Shown here piece by piece: positions 61,701 to 64,000 of a stretch of DNA of 64,000 nucleotides; within the stretch, counting starts at the first letter, position 1, and every line of letters starts with the position of its first letter. Source of the DNA: Rotaria macrura (lineage: Eukaryota; Rotifera; Eurotatoria; Philodinida; Philodinidae). The position numbers and the translations under genes are program-made. The DNA lies in NCBI GenBank assembly GCA_900239685.1, contig OENT01000002.1, positions 62,001-126,000 on the forward strand. Direction: 5' to 3'. Below the pieces are notes generated by a model. It saw only the letters and a program-made list of their open reading frames with translations, made no database searches and was not told where the DNA came from.

Positions 61701-63841
61701 AAGTGTGCTGGATATCATAGAAATATCACTTGCTCAACTACAAAATCAGAAACGTGTAAAAATCAATTTTTCTCTTGCAGTATTGAGTTCCAAAATTTCT
61801 TTCTTGTAGTAATAGATGTAAAATTTTTCGACGTGTCACATGGTATGTCGGGTTGGATAAGCTTACATACTACTCTTTTGAAAATTACATAATATCAAAG
61901 ACAATTTCATGTGCCACGGGATTCAAGTTTTTGTTCAGCAATTTTCTTACGACGTGACCTCACAAAAATTATAGTTTTTTACATAAACAGATGCAGAATT
62001 TCATGCGTTGCAAAATGCTCTTCTTTATAAGAGCTGACATCGCCTCTAACCGAATGATGAAGTTGAAATGTTTTCATCGACGTATGAATGTGCACCAAAA
62101 ATTAATACTTAGTCATAACTTGTAGGCAGTTTTCAACATTGTAAAGACCAGTCAGAAAAAAATGATTTTTTGCATCGCAAAGCAGACACTTTTTGGTACT
62201 TTTTCCTAGTGTGTTTGAATAACGTTTAGAAATTGATTTAGGAAATAAAAATGACACTTTATTCCAGTCAAGTACTAAGAAAATTATGTTTTTGTGGCAT
62301 CCAGTACATTTGATACTACAAAAGAACGTCACATGCTGACTTAACAAGGAATAGATCAAACGTTTTTCATTCATATCAAATAGAATTTAAACTTCCCAAT
62401 TGATTAGATGTATACTGCATAAATTAATTGTATCTCTGCTTGTTTTCTGCCTAATCAATAGTGGCGATTCGGTCTAGTTGTTTATCATTATGTTAAAATA
62501 GAATTCCAAACATTTATACGAACTACTGAAAAACTTTTGTTTTTAGTATTCTACATAAAACAAATGAAAACAAAACTTTGTATCGGCAACGGTTTTTTTG
62601 TTTATTTGTGAGTTCTTAATTTCTCTCATTGAATACTTCTACACTTCATATAAACGCTCATCCACATTTCGCACTATTTTCCGTTAGGAAACATATTAAT
62701 AAATGATCACAGTACTTAGTAATACGGATTCGTGTATGGGTAGAAGCGAGTACATATATTATTTTCATCTTTGAAAATGTTGAGCTCAAAAACAAAACAG
62801 ATTCTACCACCCATTGTCATGTCACTTGACAATGTGACAAGCAATTCATTCAGATTTGAGTAAGAATACAGGGTACGATCGTGAAGTCGTCTATGAGTGA
62901 CAACTGAACTGTGGTCGAAGAACACATTTTTTACCCTAGCACCGTTTATCATTGAGAAATAACGTCCAATGAATTCTTGAAAAATTGATGTACGGAAACA
63001 TCCTGACGCATGTGCCAATATATACGAAAGTGATCGAACTACACATCATTCCCTTGAAATTTTGTTCATATGAATGTCCGGTTGAATCAGATGATCCTCC
63101 TTTCATGTGGCAATGAACGTCGAAAACTAATACTTCAGTGCGCCATACAATTGTATCTTGTAGAAAAGTCAATAGTTCTATTACCACAGTTAAAACATTA
63201 CGCTACACTCCTCTAATGTTTTTGAGATTTATAGGTATTGCTTACACAATTGCAGAAACGAACTAATCATTCTTATTATTTTTTCTTAACAAACAAAGAC
63301 TAAGTGAAACAGACAAGACGATTATTTGAAAATTAAGAGAAATATGGCGAAGAAAATAAAATCAATGTACGGTAGGTCATCATCGTCATAAATAATAGAT
63401 TACTTTGAGAATATTTTTCATATCATGAACAAATCGTTGTTCTGACGCAATTAATTCAATGACTGTATTATTTCTGGGTGATAAATCGATCAGATTTTGT
63501 AATGGTTCTATATAATCTTGCTCAATTTTTACATTCTCATAATTTCGTTTGTCTTGTGCAATTGATTCTGTTTCGGTCACTTGCGAAGAGTTCTCTCCTT
63601 AATTCAAAGAGAAAAGAAAATATTCAAGTAAACGAAAAACTACAATTGAGTAAAACAAGATCTACTTCGATATATATATTCTTGACTCATACAATGAATA
63701 TTTACTGTACGATATAAAATTGATGATGATGAATTTCGATTTAATGTTGTTAAATCGTCACATAAAGTTTCATCGTTTGTCATTGAATAAAACGAACGTG
63801 ATGATAGACGTGTTCTAATTATCATTTTACAAAGATCTTTT
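55796..63841 (-). CDS. ITSN1: Intersectin-like RhoGEF, C-terminal DH-PH-C2 part (5' end outside window)
   Basis: Thirteen minus-strand exons agree in phase: 63841-63706, 63592-63404, 60686-60580, 60523-60457, 60124-60014, 59935-59834, 59765-59598, 59531-59460, 59403-59173, 59121-59006, 58945-58857, 56235-56062 and 56016-55796; about 594 residues. Intersectins are endocytic scaffolds whose long form ends in DH-PH-C2, the DH acting as exchange factor for Cdc42. DH: VIELIASEQRFVHDMKNIL, FFLNWPSLTRTHDKL, then LPLQRIAKYPFMIYQ. PH: LLYTMLFNDFLLLTRIKRPF, YLVVYKKPIMLHDI, then LLWIKNINDAIDICRRQR. C2: HNPYCIIEMNDYQR, LQWNVSFRFIICDVNSD, DRDFFLGLLGFIEIPIRLL. The domain order and the LFNDFLLLT motif are those of intersectin. 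Upstream EH and SH3 domains would lie beyond the right edge. Oddity: PH joins directly to HNPYC, so the first C2 strand (human GIGRLMVNVVEG) is missing from this model. The choice of ITSN1 over ITSN2 has no meaning outside vertebrates. Confidence 0.88.
56558..56678. mobile_element. 121-bp MITE with 9-bp target-site duplication
   Basis: The ends are inverted: left CGAGATGTATAGGGTAAG, reversed right TAGAGATGTGGATG leading to TTAGGGTAGGG. Inside, TACCCT/AGGGTA words recur on both strands. The element is flanked by the same nine bases, GAAAATAGT, at 56549-56557 and 56679-56687. A 9-bp duplication is typical of Mutator-like transposases; hAT elements make 8 bp, which would also fit if the first base matches by chance. 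No coding capacity. Confidence 0.75.
57490..57880. repeat. Palindromic, C-run/G-run-bounded repeat patch
   Basis: It starts with a C-rich run (CTACCCCTCCCCCCACCC near 57496) and a perfect 16-bp inverted repeat, ACCCTGGAATATAATA at 57510-57525 and its complement at 57543-57558, with a third copy of CCCTGG in the loop. TCTTCTATTA occurs near 57538 and again near 57790 in the same direction. The patch ends in a G-rich run (GGGGAAGGGAGAGGGGGG near 57844). It is probably a foldback element or composite of fragments; the ends are uncertain. Confidence 0.5.
60687..63403. other. Long intron inside the DH domain
   Basis: 2.7 kb between the phase-0 exons encoding MKNILK and TYMTPM. No embedded gene was recognised. 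The frames at 61428-61679, 61653-61892, 62102-62374, 62716-63018 and 62936-63187 have no family resemblance. Confidence 0.5.
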
Positions 63842-64000
63842 CTGAACATGAAGAAAATAACTTGAAATCCTCATTTAAATCGCGCTTATAGATGTCACTA
63901 GTTGTATGCAAAATATTCGATTGATTTGTTCTACAATAAGAAATCGAAAACTCATGGGGAAAAACTAATAAAATTCATTTTGTACATAAATAGATAGATT

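Noticed and set aside
1-64000. CRISPR arrays, LTR or virus-like elements, LINE reverse transcriptase, transposase genes
   Set aside because: No regularly spaced identical repeats, no long terminal direct repeats, and no reverse transcriptase, integrase, capsid or DDE-type motifs were seen in any frame.

Overview
The window reads as nuclear DNA of a small invertebrate animal. It is strongly AT-rich, and its genes are cut by many GT-AG introns, most of 45-80 bp with a few of 1.5-3.3 kb. The best-recognised proteins belong to animal or ciliated-eukaryote families (tektin-4, POC5, TMEM65, TP53I11, an intersectin-type DH-PH-C2 protein, a GT10 fucosyltransferase, DNLZ). Intron size, codon use and protein style fit a rotifer, most likely a bdelloid; this is inference, as no marker gene is present. 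No rRNA, tRNA, CRISPR array, virus-like element or intact transposase gene was seen.

Layout. 1-7.5 kb: sparse, with an RRM/coiled-coil gene (2956-3853, +) and a DNLZ mitochondrial zinc-finger gene (6942-7451, -). Each has a TGA where a conserved residue is expected, so both look decayed. 7.5-14.8 kb: a nested inverted-repeat element (9285-9593) and a helical-repeat-like gene (10832-12818, -). 14.8-26.5 kb: three + strand genes, tektin-4, fucosyltransferase and TMEM65. 26.8-36 kb: a Cys-rich secreted or anchored protein (-) and, diverging from it, a multi-exon membrane protein of unknown family (+). 36.1-42.8 kb: POC5 (-), split by long introns, one holding a foldback MITE. 44-50.7 kb: an NlpC/P60-type cysteine peptidase homologue with an Arg-rich and acidic tail (+). 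53.2-54 kb: TP53I11 homologue (+). 55.8 kb to the right edge: the C-terminal DH-PH-C2 part of an intersectin-like gene (-), cut by the window end and carrying two foldback repeats in its largest 3' intron.

The genes do not form an operon or a single pathway. Two serve cilia or centrioles (tektin-4, POC5), two serve mitochondria (DNLZ, TMEM65), one glycosylation, and one endocytosis with Rho-GTPase signalling. Gene models were built by eye by matching exon phases and family motifs. Where several junctions agree in phase (tektin-4, TMEM65, POC5, NlpC/P60, intersectin) confidence is high.
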